This document shows positions 5,514 to 11,273 of a stretch of 11,273 bases of DNA, piece after piece; position 1 is the first letter of the stretch, and each line of letters starts with the position of its first letter. A model generated the notes under the pieces. It was not told the origin of the DNA. It saw only the letters and a program-made list of their open reading frames with translations, and ran no database searches. This DNA comes from Candidatus Methylomirabilota bacterium. Its GTDB lineage: Bacteria; Methylomirabilota; Methylomirabilia; Methylomirabilales; 2-02-FULL-66-22. The stretch spans positions 1-11,273 of the forward strand of contig JACQXP010000303.1 of NCBI GenBank assembly GCA_016208645.1. The letters run 5' to 3'. A program made the translations under genes and the position numbers.

Positions 5514-6857
5514 ATGACGCAGAAGAAACAGCGGCTGATTTCCAGACGGGATCTCATCAAGGCTGGCGCGCTGGCAGCGGGGGTGGGTCCGGCGATCATC
5601 ATCCCCGGACGGGCCCGCGCGGCCAAGAAGACGCTCAAGATTCTTCAGTGGGTGCACTTCGTGCCGCCATATGACGAGTGGTTCAACAAGAAGTACACCA
5701 AGGAATGGGGCGACAAGAACGACACGGAAGTCACCGTGGACAACATCGGCATCGCCGGCATCAGCGCCCGCGCGGCGTCCGAGGTCTCTGCCCAGAAGGG
5801 CCACGACCTGTTCCTGTTCAACTGGCCGCCACCGACCTACGAGGAGCAGGTGGTGGACATGAAGGACGTGTACGAGGAGGTCCAGCGCAAGCACGGGAAG
5901 CCGATTGACCTGGGCGTCAAGAGCACCTACAACCCCAAGACCAAGAAGTATTTCGGGTTCTCGCCGTCCTTCACGCCGGATCCCGTCAACTACCGGCAGG
6001 ACCTCTTCTCGGCCGTGGGGATGCCCAATGGCCCCGCGTCGTGGGACGATGTCCGGGCCGGCGGGAAGAAGATCAAGCAGCAATTCAACAACCCGGTGGG
6101 CGTCGGCCTGGCCCAGGAGATCGACACGGCCATGGCCATGCGGACCATCATGTACTCCTTCGGGGCCAGCGAGCAGGACGCCAACGGCAACCTGATCCTC
6201 AACTCCAAGGAGACGCTGGAGGCGGTGAAGTTCGTCAAGGCCCTGTACCAGGAGACCATGACCCCCGAGGTCTTCAGCTGGGATGCCTCGTCCAACAACC
6301 GGGCCATGATCGCCGGGCAGATCTCCGTGGCCCTCAACGCCATCTCCATCACGCGCACGGCCGAAAAAGAAAACCCGGAGATGTCGAAGAAGATCCAGCT
6401 CACCAAGGCCCTGAGGGGTCCGGTGCGGGCCATCGGGCTGGAGCACGTGATGGACGTGTACGTCATCTGGAAATTCGCCGAGAACATCGAGGGGGCCAAG
6501 AAGTTCCTGATTGACTACACCACGAATTTCCGGCAGGCGTTCGTGGCCGGGGAGTTCTACGATTTCCCCTGCTTCCCCCGGACGGTTCCCGATCTGAAGA
6601 CCCTGATCGCCAAGGACCCCAAGGCCCATCCGGCCGACAAGTACAAGGTCCTGGAGGACGTCCTGGAGTGGGCGACCAACGTGGGCTACCCCGGCTACTC
6701 TAATGCCGCCATTGACGAGATCTTCAACACCTGGGTGCTGAACGTGATGTTCGCCAAGGCGGCCTCCGGCGCGGCCACCCCGGAGGAGGCCATCAAGGAA
6801 GCGGATGTCGCCTGCAAGCGCGTCTTCGCCAAGTGGAAGGCGAAGGGGCTCGTGTAG
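5514..6857 (+). CDS. Tat-exported ABC transporter substrate-binding protein (family 1, sugar-type)
   Basis: Product of 447 residues, typical of carbohydrate (CUT1) binding proteins. Residues 10-16 give the twin-arginine motif SRRDLIK, followed by AGALAAGVGPAIIIPG and a likely cut at ARA-AKK (about residue 36), so it is exported folded by the Tat system. The mature protein starts KTLKILQWVHFVPPYDEWF and carries the bilobed-protein features HDLFLFNWPPPTYEEQ, a PDPVNYRQDLF-type hinge strand, and GISARAASEVSAQKG. The GAGGAGGGGGG ribosome site suggests high expression. It captures the ligand outside the membrane and delivers it to the MalF/MalG-type permeases encoded downstream. Absence of a lipobox Cys fits a soluble periplasmic protein. 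The ligand is unknown: similar proteins bind sugars, sugar acids, glycerol phosphate or polyamines. Confidence 0.9.
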   Translation: MTQKKQRLISRRDLIKAGALAAGVGPAIIIPGRARAAKKTLKILQWVHFVPPYDEWFNKKYTKEWGDKNDTEVTVDNIGIAGISARAASEVSAQKGHDLFLFNWPPPTYEEQVVDMKDVYEEVQRKHGKPIDLGVKSTYNPKTKKYFGFSPSFTPDPVNYRQDLFSAVGMPNGPASWDDVRAGGKKIKQQFNNPVGVGLAQEIDTAMAMRTIMYSFGASEQDANGNLILNSKETLEAVKFVKALYQETMTPEVFSWDASSNNRAMIAGQISVALNAISITRTAEKENPEMSKKIQLTKALRGPVRAIGLEHVMDVYVIWKFAENIEGAKKFLIDYTTNFRQAFVAGEFYDFPCFPRTVPDLKTLIAKDPKAHPADKYKVLEDVLEWATNVGYPGYSNAAIDEIFNTWVLNVMFAKAASGAATPEEAIKEADVACKRVFAKWKAKGLV

Positions 6858-6920
6858 GCCGAGGGGAGGTTGGCTGCGCTCGGGTGCGGCACGGCCGTCC
6901 ATCGCCGTGGAACTGCTGAA

Positions 6921-6953
6921 CGAAGGAGGCCCCGACTGGCGGGGCCTCCTTCG
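6921..6953 (+). terminator. Strong intercistronic hairpin after the binding-protein gene
   Basis: Perfect 14-bp stem CGAAGGAGGCCCCG (6921-6934)/(6940-6953) with pentaloop ACTGG. What follows is CTGTTGAG, not a U-run, so it is more likely a partial terminator or mRNA 3'-end stabiliser. Such hairpins are well known between a binding-protein gene and its permease genes (malE-malF), keeping the binding protein in excess. Confidence 0.65.
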
Positions 6954-7012
6954 CTGTTGAGTGGACCCAGCATGGTGGAGGGGCGGGCCGTCTCCACCGG
7001 AACGGATGGCGT

Positions 7013-8056
7013 ATGGCGACAGTAGAGGCCAGAGACATTCGGAAGAGCTTCGGGACCGTCCGGGCCGTGGACGGGGTGAACCTTTCCACCAAGGAGGGGG
7101 AATTCCTCGTCCTCTTGGGGTCGTCCGGGTGCGGCAAGACGACCCTCCTCCGCATGATCGCGGGACTGGAGAAGCCCACGTCGGGGGACGTGCTCATCGG
7201 CGGGCAGGTGGTGAACGATCTGCCTCCCCGGGCCCGAAAGATCGCCATGGTCTTCCAGAGCTACGCTCTGTACCCCCACATGACGGTCTTCAAGAATATC
7301 GCCTTCCCCTTGAAGGCCCAAGGGATGAGAGCGGATGCGGTTCGCCAGAGAGTCGAATGGGCCGCGGCGCTGTTCGGGATCGAGCTTTTGCTGCACCGCA
7401 AGCCCCGGCAACTGTCCGGGGGCGAGCGGCAGCGGGTGGCCCTGGCCCGGGCCGTGGTGAGGGAGCCGGCCGTCTTCCTGTTGGACGAGCCGCTGTCCAA
7501 CCTGGATGCGAAGCTGCGGGCCTCCGCCCGGGATGAGCTCCAGCAGTTCCAGCGGCGGATCGGGACCACGACCATCTACGTGACCCACGACCAGGTGGAG
7601 GCCATGGGCCTGGGGGACCGCATCGCCGTCATGCAGCACGGCAGGGTGCGGCAGATCGGAACGCCCATGGAGGTCTACGATGAGCCGGCCGACACCTTCG
7701 TGGCCGCCTTCCTGGGGTCACCGCCCATGAACCTGATCGAGGGGAAAGACTGTCTGGTCGGGTTTCGCCCCGAGCACTTCCTGCCCAAGGAGGCCTTTCC
7801 CATGACGGAGGCGGCCAGCGTGCCGTTCCGGGTGACCCGGCTGGAATACCTCGGGGCGGACCGCCTGCTGTACGGGGTTCTGGAGCGCCCGTTCCCGGAG
7901 CAGAAGGTCATCGCCAAGCTCCCGTCCACGGTGACGACGTCCATCCGCCAGGGGGAGACCCACGAGTTTGTCGTGAAGGAGAAGGACCTGAAGTTCTTCG
8001 ACCGGGACACCGGATTGCGGACCGCCCCTCGACCGCTGTCAACCCAGTTTGCCTGA
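7013..8056 (+). CDS. ABC transporter ATPase, MalK/UgpC type
   Basis: Product of 347 residues that powers import at the inner face of the membrane. All nucleotide-binding motifs are intact: Walker A GSSGCGKTT (36-44), Q-loop Q82, signature LSGGERQ (134-140), Walker B VFLLDEP (154-160, catalytic E159), D-loop SNLD (162-165), switch His192. The MalK-type EVYDEPADTFVAAFLGSPPMNL (220-241) introduces the C-terminal OB/TOBE domain. That domain is short: PPMNLIEG is followed almost at once by CLVGFRPEH, where MalK has about 35-40 more residues between them. The ATG at 7013 was chosen by conserved N-terminus (EARDIRKSFG); its ribosome site is weak. It sits between the binding-protein gene and the permeases, so it is most likely the dedicated ATPase. 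Confidence 0.95.
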   Translation: MATVEARDIRKSFGTVRAVDGVNLSTKEGEFLVLLGSSGCGKTTLLRMIAGLEKPTSGDVLIGGQVVNDLPPRARKIAMVFQSYALYPHMTVFKNIAFPLKAQGMRADAVRQRVEWAAALFGIELLLHRKPRQLSGGERQRVALARAVVREPAVFLLDEPLSNLDAKLRASARDELQQFQRRIGTTTIYVTHDQVEAMGLGDRIAVMQHGRVRQIGTPMEVYDEPADTFVAAFLGSPPMNLIEGKDCLVGFRPEHFLPKEAFPMTEAASVPFRVTRLEYLGADRLLYGVLERPFPEQKVIAKLPSTVTTSIRQGETHEFVVKEKDLKFFDRDTGLRTAPRPLSTQFA

Positions 8057-8108
8057 CCGAGGAGTCCCTGCGCTCACCTGCGCCGGGAGAGCAAGGTTCG
8101 CCAGCACG

Positions 8109-8137
8109 TTGTGCAGAATCCGTGACTGACGTATGAT
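8109..8137 (+). promoter_or_regulatory. Possible internal promoter before the permease genes
   Basis: TTGTGC (8109-8114), 17-nt spacer, TATGAT (8132-8137, five of six). The -35 is weak. It lies in the 119-bp gap between ATPase and permease genes, so the permeases may have extra transcription. Confidence 0.28.
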
Positions 8138-8160
8138 GACGGGGCGCCGCTGGCCCCGTC
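8138..8160 (+). promoter_or_regulatory. Hairpin directly upstream of the permease ribosome site
   Basis: Perfect 8-bp stem GACGGGGC (8138-8145)/GCCCCGTC (8153-8160), loop GCCGCTG, abutting the GGGAGGGGGAG Shine-Dalgarno (8161-8171) of the first permease gene. There is no U-tract. It could protect or modulate translation of the permease messages. Confidence 0.5.
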
Positions 8161-8175
8161 GGGAGGGGGAGCTGC

Positions 8176-9120
8176 ATGGAGGCCGTCAAGGGAGAAGCCA
8201 GAGTGCTCCTGGGAGCACCGGCAACCCGGTTCTCCTACATCCGGGACCGGGAAGAGTGGCTGGGACCGCTTATGCTCGGCCCGGCCATCCTCTACATCGT
8301 GCTGGTGGTGGGCTTCCCCTTCTTCCTGGCCCTCTATTACAGCGTCAGCGACATCACGCTGGGCAGCCGGAGCCTGGGCTTCGTCGGCCTGAAGAATTTC
8401 ACCGGCGTCATCGGGACCACGAAGTTCCAGACGGCGCTCAAGAACACCTTCGTCTTCGCCATCCTCTCCCAGCTCCTGGTGCTGGTGCTGGGGAACGTGC
8501 TGGCCCTGGCCCTCCAGAAGGACTTCCGGGGCAAGTGGCTGGTCCGCCTCCTGATCCTGCTCCCCTGGGTGGCGCCCATCTCCTTGGGGACGATCGGCTG
8601 GCTGTGGATCGTGGACTCGATCTACAGCGTCATCAACTGGACGCTGCGGGCCGTGGGCATCTTCGGTCCCACGTTCTGGCCCATCTGGTTGGGGGTGCCG
8701 CACCTGGCCATGGGCACGGTCATCGCGGTCCACGTCTGGCGGCTGCTCCCCCTGGCCACCGTGATCCTCCTGGCGGGGCTTAGCTCCATCCCCAAGGACA
8801 TCCATGACGCCGCCCAAGTAGACGGGGCCAGCTTCTGGCGGCACTATTTCCAGGTGACCCTCCCCCTCCTGCTGCCGGTTGCCGTCGTGGCGCTCCTCTT
8901 CGGCCTGGTGTTCGCCTTCACGGACATGACCGTCATCTACGTCCTCACGCGCGGCGGGCCGTATGATACGACCCAAGTGCTGGCCAGCCTGGCCTTCTTC
9001 ACGGGCGTCGCGGGAGGGGACCTGGCGGAAGGGGCCGCCATCTCCCTCTTCCTGTTCCCGCTGCTCCTGGCCGCGGCCATCGGGTTCCTCCGCATCGCCC
9101 GGCGGTCGGAGGTGGTGTGA
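8176..9120 (+). CDS. ABC transporter permease, MalF/UgpA type
   Basis: Product of 314 residues, an integral membrane subunit of the importer. Hydrophobic segments are seen at about 31-55, 92-113, 121-147, 170-202, 229-253 and 286-306, fitting six membrane helices. The cytoplasmic EAA loop that contacts the ATPase is IPKDIHDAAQVDGASFWRHY (205-224) plus FQVTLP, with the conserved G at 217. A GGGAGGGGGAG ribosome site supports the ATG at 8176. It precedes the second permease with one base between stop and start, so the two are made together as a heterodimeric channel. It lacks the large periplasmic loop of E. coli MalF, as is usual for CUT1 systems of other bacteria. Confidence 0.94.
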   Translation: MEAVKGEARVLLGAPATRFSYIRDREEWLGPLMLGPAILYIVLVVGFPFFLALYYSVSDITLGSRSLGFVGLKNFTGVIGTTKFQTALKNTFVFAILSQLLVLVLGNVLALALQKDFRGKWLVRLLILLPWVAPISLGTIGWLWIVDSIYSVINWTLRAVGIFGPTFWPIWLGVPHLAMGTVIAVHVWRLLPLATVILLAGLSSIPKDIHDAAQVDGASFWRHYFQVTLPLLLPVAVVALLFGLVFAFTDMTVIYVLTRGGPYDTTQVLASLAFFTGVAGGDLAEGAAISLFLFPLLLAAAIGFLRIARRSEVV

Positions 9121-9121
9121 C

Positions 9122-9973
9122 ATGGCGACCCTGTATCGGGTGAGGCGGTGGCTGGCGGACGGGGCCCATTTCGGGATCGTGGCCGCCTTTACCATCTTCG
9201 CTGCCTTCCCCTTCTACTGGATGCTGATCACGACCTTCAAGCGGACGACGGACCTCATGAATCGCACGCACAACCCCTTCCTCTTCCACGAGCCGCCGAC
9301 CCTGGAGCACCTGCGGGTGTTGTTCTACGACACGCTGTACGGGCGATGGCTGGCGAACACCGCGGTGGTGGGGGTGCTGGTGGTCGTGGTCACCCTGGTC
9401 CTGGCCGTGCCGGCCGGGTACGCCCTGGCCCGGCTGACGGGCCGGTGGGGCGAACAGCTCGGCATCGGGATCTTCCTCACGTACCTGGTTCCGCCCACCC
9501 TGCTGTTCATCCCCCTCTCCCGGGTCGTGGTGGGACTCGGCCTCCAGGACTCCCTCTGGTCCCTGGTGCTGGTGTACCCCTCCTTCACCGTGCCCTTCTC
9601 CACCTGGCTCCTCATGGGGTTCTTCAAGGCCATTCCCAGCGACCTGGAGGACGCGGCCATGATCGACGGCTACAGCCGCCTGGGGGCGTTCGTGAAGATC
9701 GTGATGCCCATCTCCATCGCCGGGATCCTCACCGTGGTGATCTTCTCCTTCACCCTGGTGATGCAGGAGTTCGTCTACGCCCTGACCTTCATCTCCCCCG
9801 TCTCGCAGTACACGGTGAGCGTGGGGGTGCCGACGTTCCTGGTGCACGGGGATGTGTATTTCTGGGGCTCGCTGATGGCCGGCTGCTTCATCGCCAGCGT
9901 CCCCATCGCCGTCGTGTACAATTTCTTCGTGGACCGGTTCATCGCCGGGTTCACGGTCGGGGCGGTGAAGTGA
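9122..9973 (+). CDS. ABC transporter permease, MalG/UgpE type
   Basis: Product of 283 residues and second half of the membrane channel. It starts at ATG 9122, one base after the stop of the first permease; its GGAGG ribosome site lies inside that gene's last codons. The N-terminal helix (about 17-37) ends in the family motif FPFYWMLITTFK. Further segments lie at about 76-100, 112-135, 145-168, 197-218 and 250-272. The EAA loop is IPSDLEDAAMIDGYSRLGAF (171-190) plus VKIVMP. The C-terminus FIAGFTVGAVK is typical of MalG-type proteins. It completes the importer encoded from 5514. The open frame extends upstream to 8963, but that part is a shadow of the first permease. Confidence 0.94.
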   Translation: MATLYRVRRWLADGAHFGIVAAFTIFAAFPFYWMLITTFKRTTDLMNRTHNPFLFHEPPTLEHLRVLFYDTLYGRWLANTAVVGVLVVVVTLVLAVPAGYALARLTGRWGEQLGIGIFLTYLVPPTLLFIPLSRVVVGLGLQDSLWSLVLVYPSFTVPFSTWLLMGFFKAIPSDLEDAAMIDGYSRLGAFVKIVMPISIAGILTVVIFSFTLVMQEFVYALTFISPVSQYTVSVGVPTFLVHGDVYFWGSLMAGCFIASVPIAVVYNFFVDRFIAGFTVGAVK

Positions 9974-10057
9974 CCACCGTCGCACCCCTCGGTTGTTCGC
10001 CCTCATCAGGGCTAATCCGAATAATTCATGAACGGACCCGTGCATCCTCCGGATCAA

Positions 10058-10098
10058 ATGACCAATGACCAATCCCGCCAACGTGGGATGACCAATGA
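10058..10098. repeat. TGACCAA heptamer repeat (copy 3, different word)
   Basis: ATGACCAATGACCAAT gives two tandem 7-bp units, then ATCCC (10070-10074 region) and GGGAT around GCCAACGT (a small palindrome), then a further ATGACCAATGATG. The period is 7 as in copies 1 and 2, but the word is TGACCAA, not TTGTCRG. It lies 85 bp after the last transporter gene. Confidence 0.55.
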
Positions 10099-10103
10099 TG
10101 GTG

Positions 10104-10120
10104 GGCGCGCACAGCGCGCC
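10104..10120 (+). terminator. Stable GC hairpin after the transport operon
   Basis: Perfect 7-bp stem GGCGCGC (10104-10110)/GCGCGCC (10114-10120) with triloop ACA, extendable by GTG (10101-10103)/CAC (10123-10125) with a small bulge. No U-tract follows, so termination is possible but unproven. It lies between the TGACCAA repeat and the inverted-end element. Confidence 0.4.
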
Positions 10121-10133
10121 GCCACACAGGAGA

Positions 10134-10393
10134 AGGGGACGTAGCAGAGTTATTAGACTTTTGCCCTCGGCACCTTCTGGCCTGTGGGGCAGTGCCAGCA
10201 TGGCGGACGCCCAGCGGCACCATGCGAGATCGACGACCAGCCTGCTGGGGGAGGCGGCGCTTCATTCGTTGAGGCCGTGGGGATGAGCGGACACGCGGCA
10301 GCCTGGGGGTAGATCAAAGATCACCACTTCGGGTCAGAGTCTTCGTCAAAAAAGAGATCGTCAAATAAATCTGAAAAGTCTACTACGTCCCCT
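10134..10393. mobile_element. MITE-like element or decayed insertion sequence with inverted ends
   Basis: The left end AGGGGACGTAG (10134-10144) and TAGACTTTT (10154-10162) are separated by 9 nt, CAGAGTTAT. The right end (10374-10393) is the exact reverse complement of these 20 bases joined without the 9-nt insert: AAAAGTCTA then CTACGTCCCCT. The 260-bp interior has no transposase. Next to the right end are two TCGTCAAA words (10343-10370 region) in an AT-richer patch unlike the surroundings. No target duplication was seen. GGGGACGTA-type ends recall those near IS200/REP-associated transposase elements, but that link is from memory and unverified. Confidence 0.55.
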
Positions 10394-10592
10394 CCCCGAA
10401 CGTCCCCCTCGGAAGGGATGAGACTCTCGCCCCTTCTGGGGTTCCCCTTGACAGCCCCTGCCGCCCCTGGTACCGTCCCTCACCGTGGGCAAGATTTGGG
10501 CACATCCCCTGGCGAAACGGTCCTCCACCGAGCGTCCAAGCCCCCCGATGGACCAGGCTTATCGCCCACCCGCCCACCGGCGTTTTCCAGCT

Positions 10593-10601
10593 TGCTATTA
10601 T
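10593..10601 (+). promoter_or_regulatory. Extended -10 promoter for the small-gene pair
   Basis: TGCTATTAT (TGn plus TATTAT, five of six to consensus) with no -35 at the right distance. The start near 10608 gives a leader of about 34 nt before the first small gene. TGn-type promoters can work without a -35. Confidence 0.35.
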
Positions 10602-10641
10602 TCGACCTTTGAGCGGCTCTGTAGCACTATGATGTCGCTGA

Positions 10642-10848
10642 ATGGGTAACCGAGCTATTCGGAGAGCGATCCAGAGCCTCCGTAGGCGGGTCGCAGAGCA
10701 CCGGGAGAAGATCGAGCGTGAACGGGGAGGCCCTGACCGGAATGAAACGCTGATCCGCTATTGGGAAAAGGAGATTGACGCCTTCACGATCCGGCTTCGC
10801 CGATTGGAGGATCGGTTGGCGCAGCGGCAACGCCGGGGGAGGGGTTAG
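10642..10848 (+). CDS. Small basic coiled-coil-like protein, unknown function
   Basis: Product of 68 residues, not recognised. Rich in Arg (19) with two Lys against 11 acidic residues, net about +10. It reads as two amphipathic helices, IRRAIQSLRRRVAEHREKIERE (6-27) and RYWEKEIDAFTIRLRRLEDRL (39-59), separated by GGPDRNE, with a basic tail QRQRRGRG. A helical hairpin or coiled coil is likely, and nucleic-acid or acidic-partner binding is possible (inference). The ribosome site is weak. Its stop TAG is immediately followed by the ATG of an acidic small protein, so the two are probably a co-expressed pair. Codon use and GC are similar to the neighbours. Confidence 0.6.
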   Translation: MGNRAIRRAIQSLRRRVAEHREKIERERGGPDRNETLIRYWEKEIDAFTIRLRRLEDRLAQRQRRGRG

Positions 10849-11127
10849 ATGGCAGTGGAGATGAAAGAGGAATTGAGTGTGGCCCTGAAAACGGCGGGAT
10901 TGGGCGGCGAGGTCGCCCTCCTGGCAATGCACTTGTCAGAGATTCAGGAAGAGGCGGGCCAAGTACTCGACCTGCTGACGGCGTTGCGTGCCCACGCCCA
11001 TCGGGGGGACGTCGGTGCGACGCAGGAATCCCTGGCAGAATTGAGCATCGCTCTGGAACACCTCGTCGAACACGCGGGCCAAGCGTTGCCCGAGGTCCAG
11101 AAAAGGTTGGAGATCGACCCGGAGTAA
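10849..11127 (+). CDS. Small acidic helical protein, unknown function
   Basis: Product of 92 residues, not recognised. It has 17 acidic against 6 Lys/Arg residues, net about -11. The pattern is almost wholly helical: EELSVALKTAGL, EVALLAMHLSEIQEEAGQVLDLLTALRAHA and the long ATQESLAELSIALEHLVEHAGQALPEVQKRLE, giving a probable three-helix bundle. There is no Cys, membrane segment or signal peptide, so it is cytoplasmic. The GGGGGAGGGG ribosome site lies in the last codons of the preceding gene, with zero spacing between stop and start. Opposite charge and tight coupling suggest it binds the upstream product. A toxin-antitoxin-like or adaptor pair is one possibility, with no motif to support a specific one. 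Confidence 0.65.
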   Translation: MAVEMKEELSVALKTAGLGGEVALLAMHLSEIQEEAGQVLDLLTALRAHAHRGDVGATQESLAELSIALEHLVEHAGQALPEVQKRLEIDPE

Positions 11128-11131
11128 TCAG

Positions 11132-11158
11132 GGTGCCACTTGAGGCTCGGGTGGCACC
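11132..11158 (+). terminator. Hairpin after the small-gene pair
   Basis: Perfect 8-bp stem GGTGCCAC (11132-11139)/GTGGCACC (11151-11158), loop of 11 nt, 4 nt after the stop of the acidic-protein gene. There is no U-tract, but the position suits a transcript end. The last 115 bases of the window show no further gene. Confidence 0.45.
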
Positions 11159-11273
11159 ATGCGGGCTCCGTGGACCCAACGACACCCCCTTCCCGGTCCG
11201 CAGCGGGCCCCCCGGTGGCCAGGACCAGGCGCGCGCGACTCCCCGGCCCTCTCCAAGCCGGTGTCCCTTGCTG

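Larger units (their letters stand above)
9974..10641. other. 668-bp region without a convincing gene
   Basis: It holds, in order: a small hairpin GCCCT (9999-10003)/AGGGC (10008-10012), loop CATC, 26 bp after the permease stop (possible transcript end, no U-tract); a TGACCAA-type repeat; a GC hairpin at 10104-10120; an element with inverted ends (10134-10393); and an extended -10 promoter (10593-10601). Short ORFs here have no recognisable domains or good ribosome sites and cross the repeats, so they are not called. Confidence 0.6.

Noticed and set aside
4944..6902. 652-codon minus-strand ORF
   Set aside because: Antisense to the binding-protein and YtxH genes, no domain, composition of a shadow frame (His/Gly/Leu-rich).
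8963..9121. Upstream extension of the second permease frame
   Set aside because: It lies inside the first permease in another frame; the conserved start is at 9122.
8074..10201. Long minus-strand ORFs (373 and 400 codons) opposite the permeases
   Set aside because: Highly charged low-complexity products antisense to clear membrane proteins.
10026..10612. Short ORFs of 60-80 codons on both strands
   Set aside because: They run across repeats and the inverted-end element, lack ribosome sites and show no domain-like pattern.

Overview
The window is about 11.3 kb of high-GC bacterial chromosome with dense same-strand gene clusters, frequent ATGA-type gene overlaps and strong Shine-Dalgarno sites. 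Gene content (a selenoprotein SelD, a Tat-exported sugar-type binding protein, class III CoA-transferase and RraA-type genes, many small hypotheticals) suggests an uncultured soil, sediment or groundwater bacterium, perhaps Rokubacteria/NC10- or Deltaproteobacteria-like. That placement is an inference; no marker here fixes the phylum.

Left cluster, minus strand (1-1311): a 49-residue zinc-ribbon protein, a signal-peptide-bearing protein with two PDZ domains (ATGA overlap), then selD running off the left edge. selD has an in-frame TGA exactly where the catalytic Cys/Sec of selenophosphate synthetase lies, followed by a hairpin of bacterial SECIS type. Ordinary gene calling would cut it to 25 codons.

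Catabolic cluster, plus strand (1560-4357): a good sigma70-type promoter (with TGn extension), a short leader ending in a canonical intrinsic terminator, then an exported cyclase-family protein that has lost most metal-ligand positions, an RraA-family aldolase-like protein, and a class III (CaiB/BaiF) CoA-transferase. The terminator lies between promoter and first gene, so this looks like an attenuated or riboswitch-controlled operon, or a small RNA gene.

Envelope/stress pair (4500-5209): a DUF948-like and a YtxH-like membrane protein with a 4-bp overlap.

Transport operon (5514-9973): Tat-dependent substrate-binding protein, a strong intercistronic hairpin, MalK/UgpC-type ATPase with a shortened C-terminal domain, and MalF- and MalG-type permeases. 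This is a complete CUT1-like ABC importer; the substrate is unknown but could feed the upstream catabolic genes.

Right end (9974-11273): about 670 bp without convincing genes, holding a heptamer-type repeat, stable hairpins and a 260-bp element with near-perfect inverted ends (MITE-like, no transposase). It is followed by two abutting small genes, one strongly basic and coiled-coil-like, the other strongly acidic and helical.

Three intergenic spots carry 7-bp-period repeats (TTGTCRG / TGACCAA type), two of them arranged as large inverted repeats that almost exactly fill the gap between genes.
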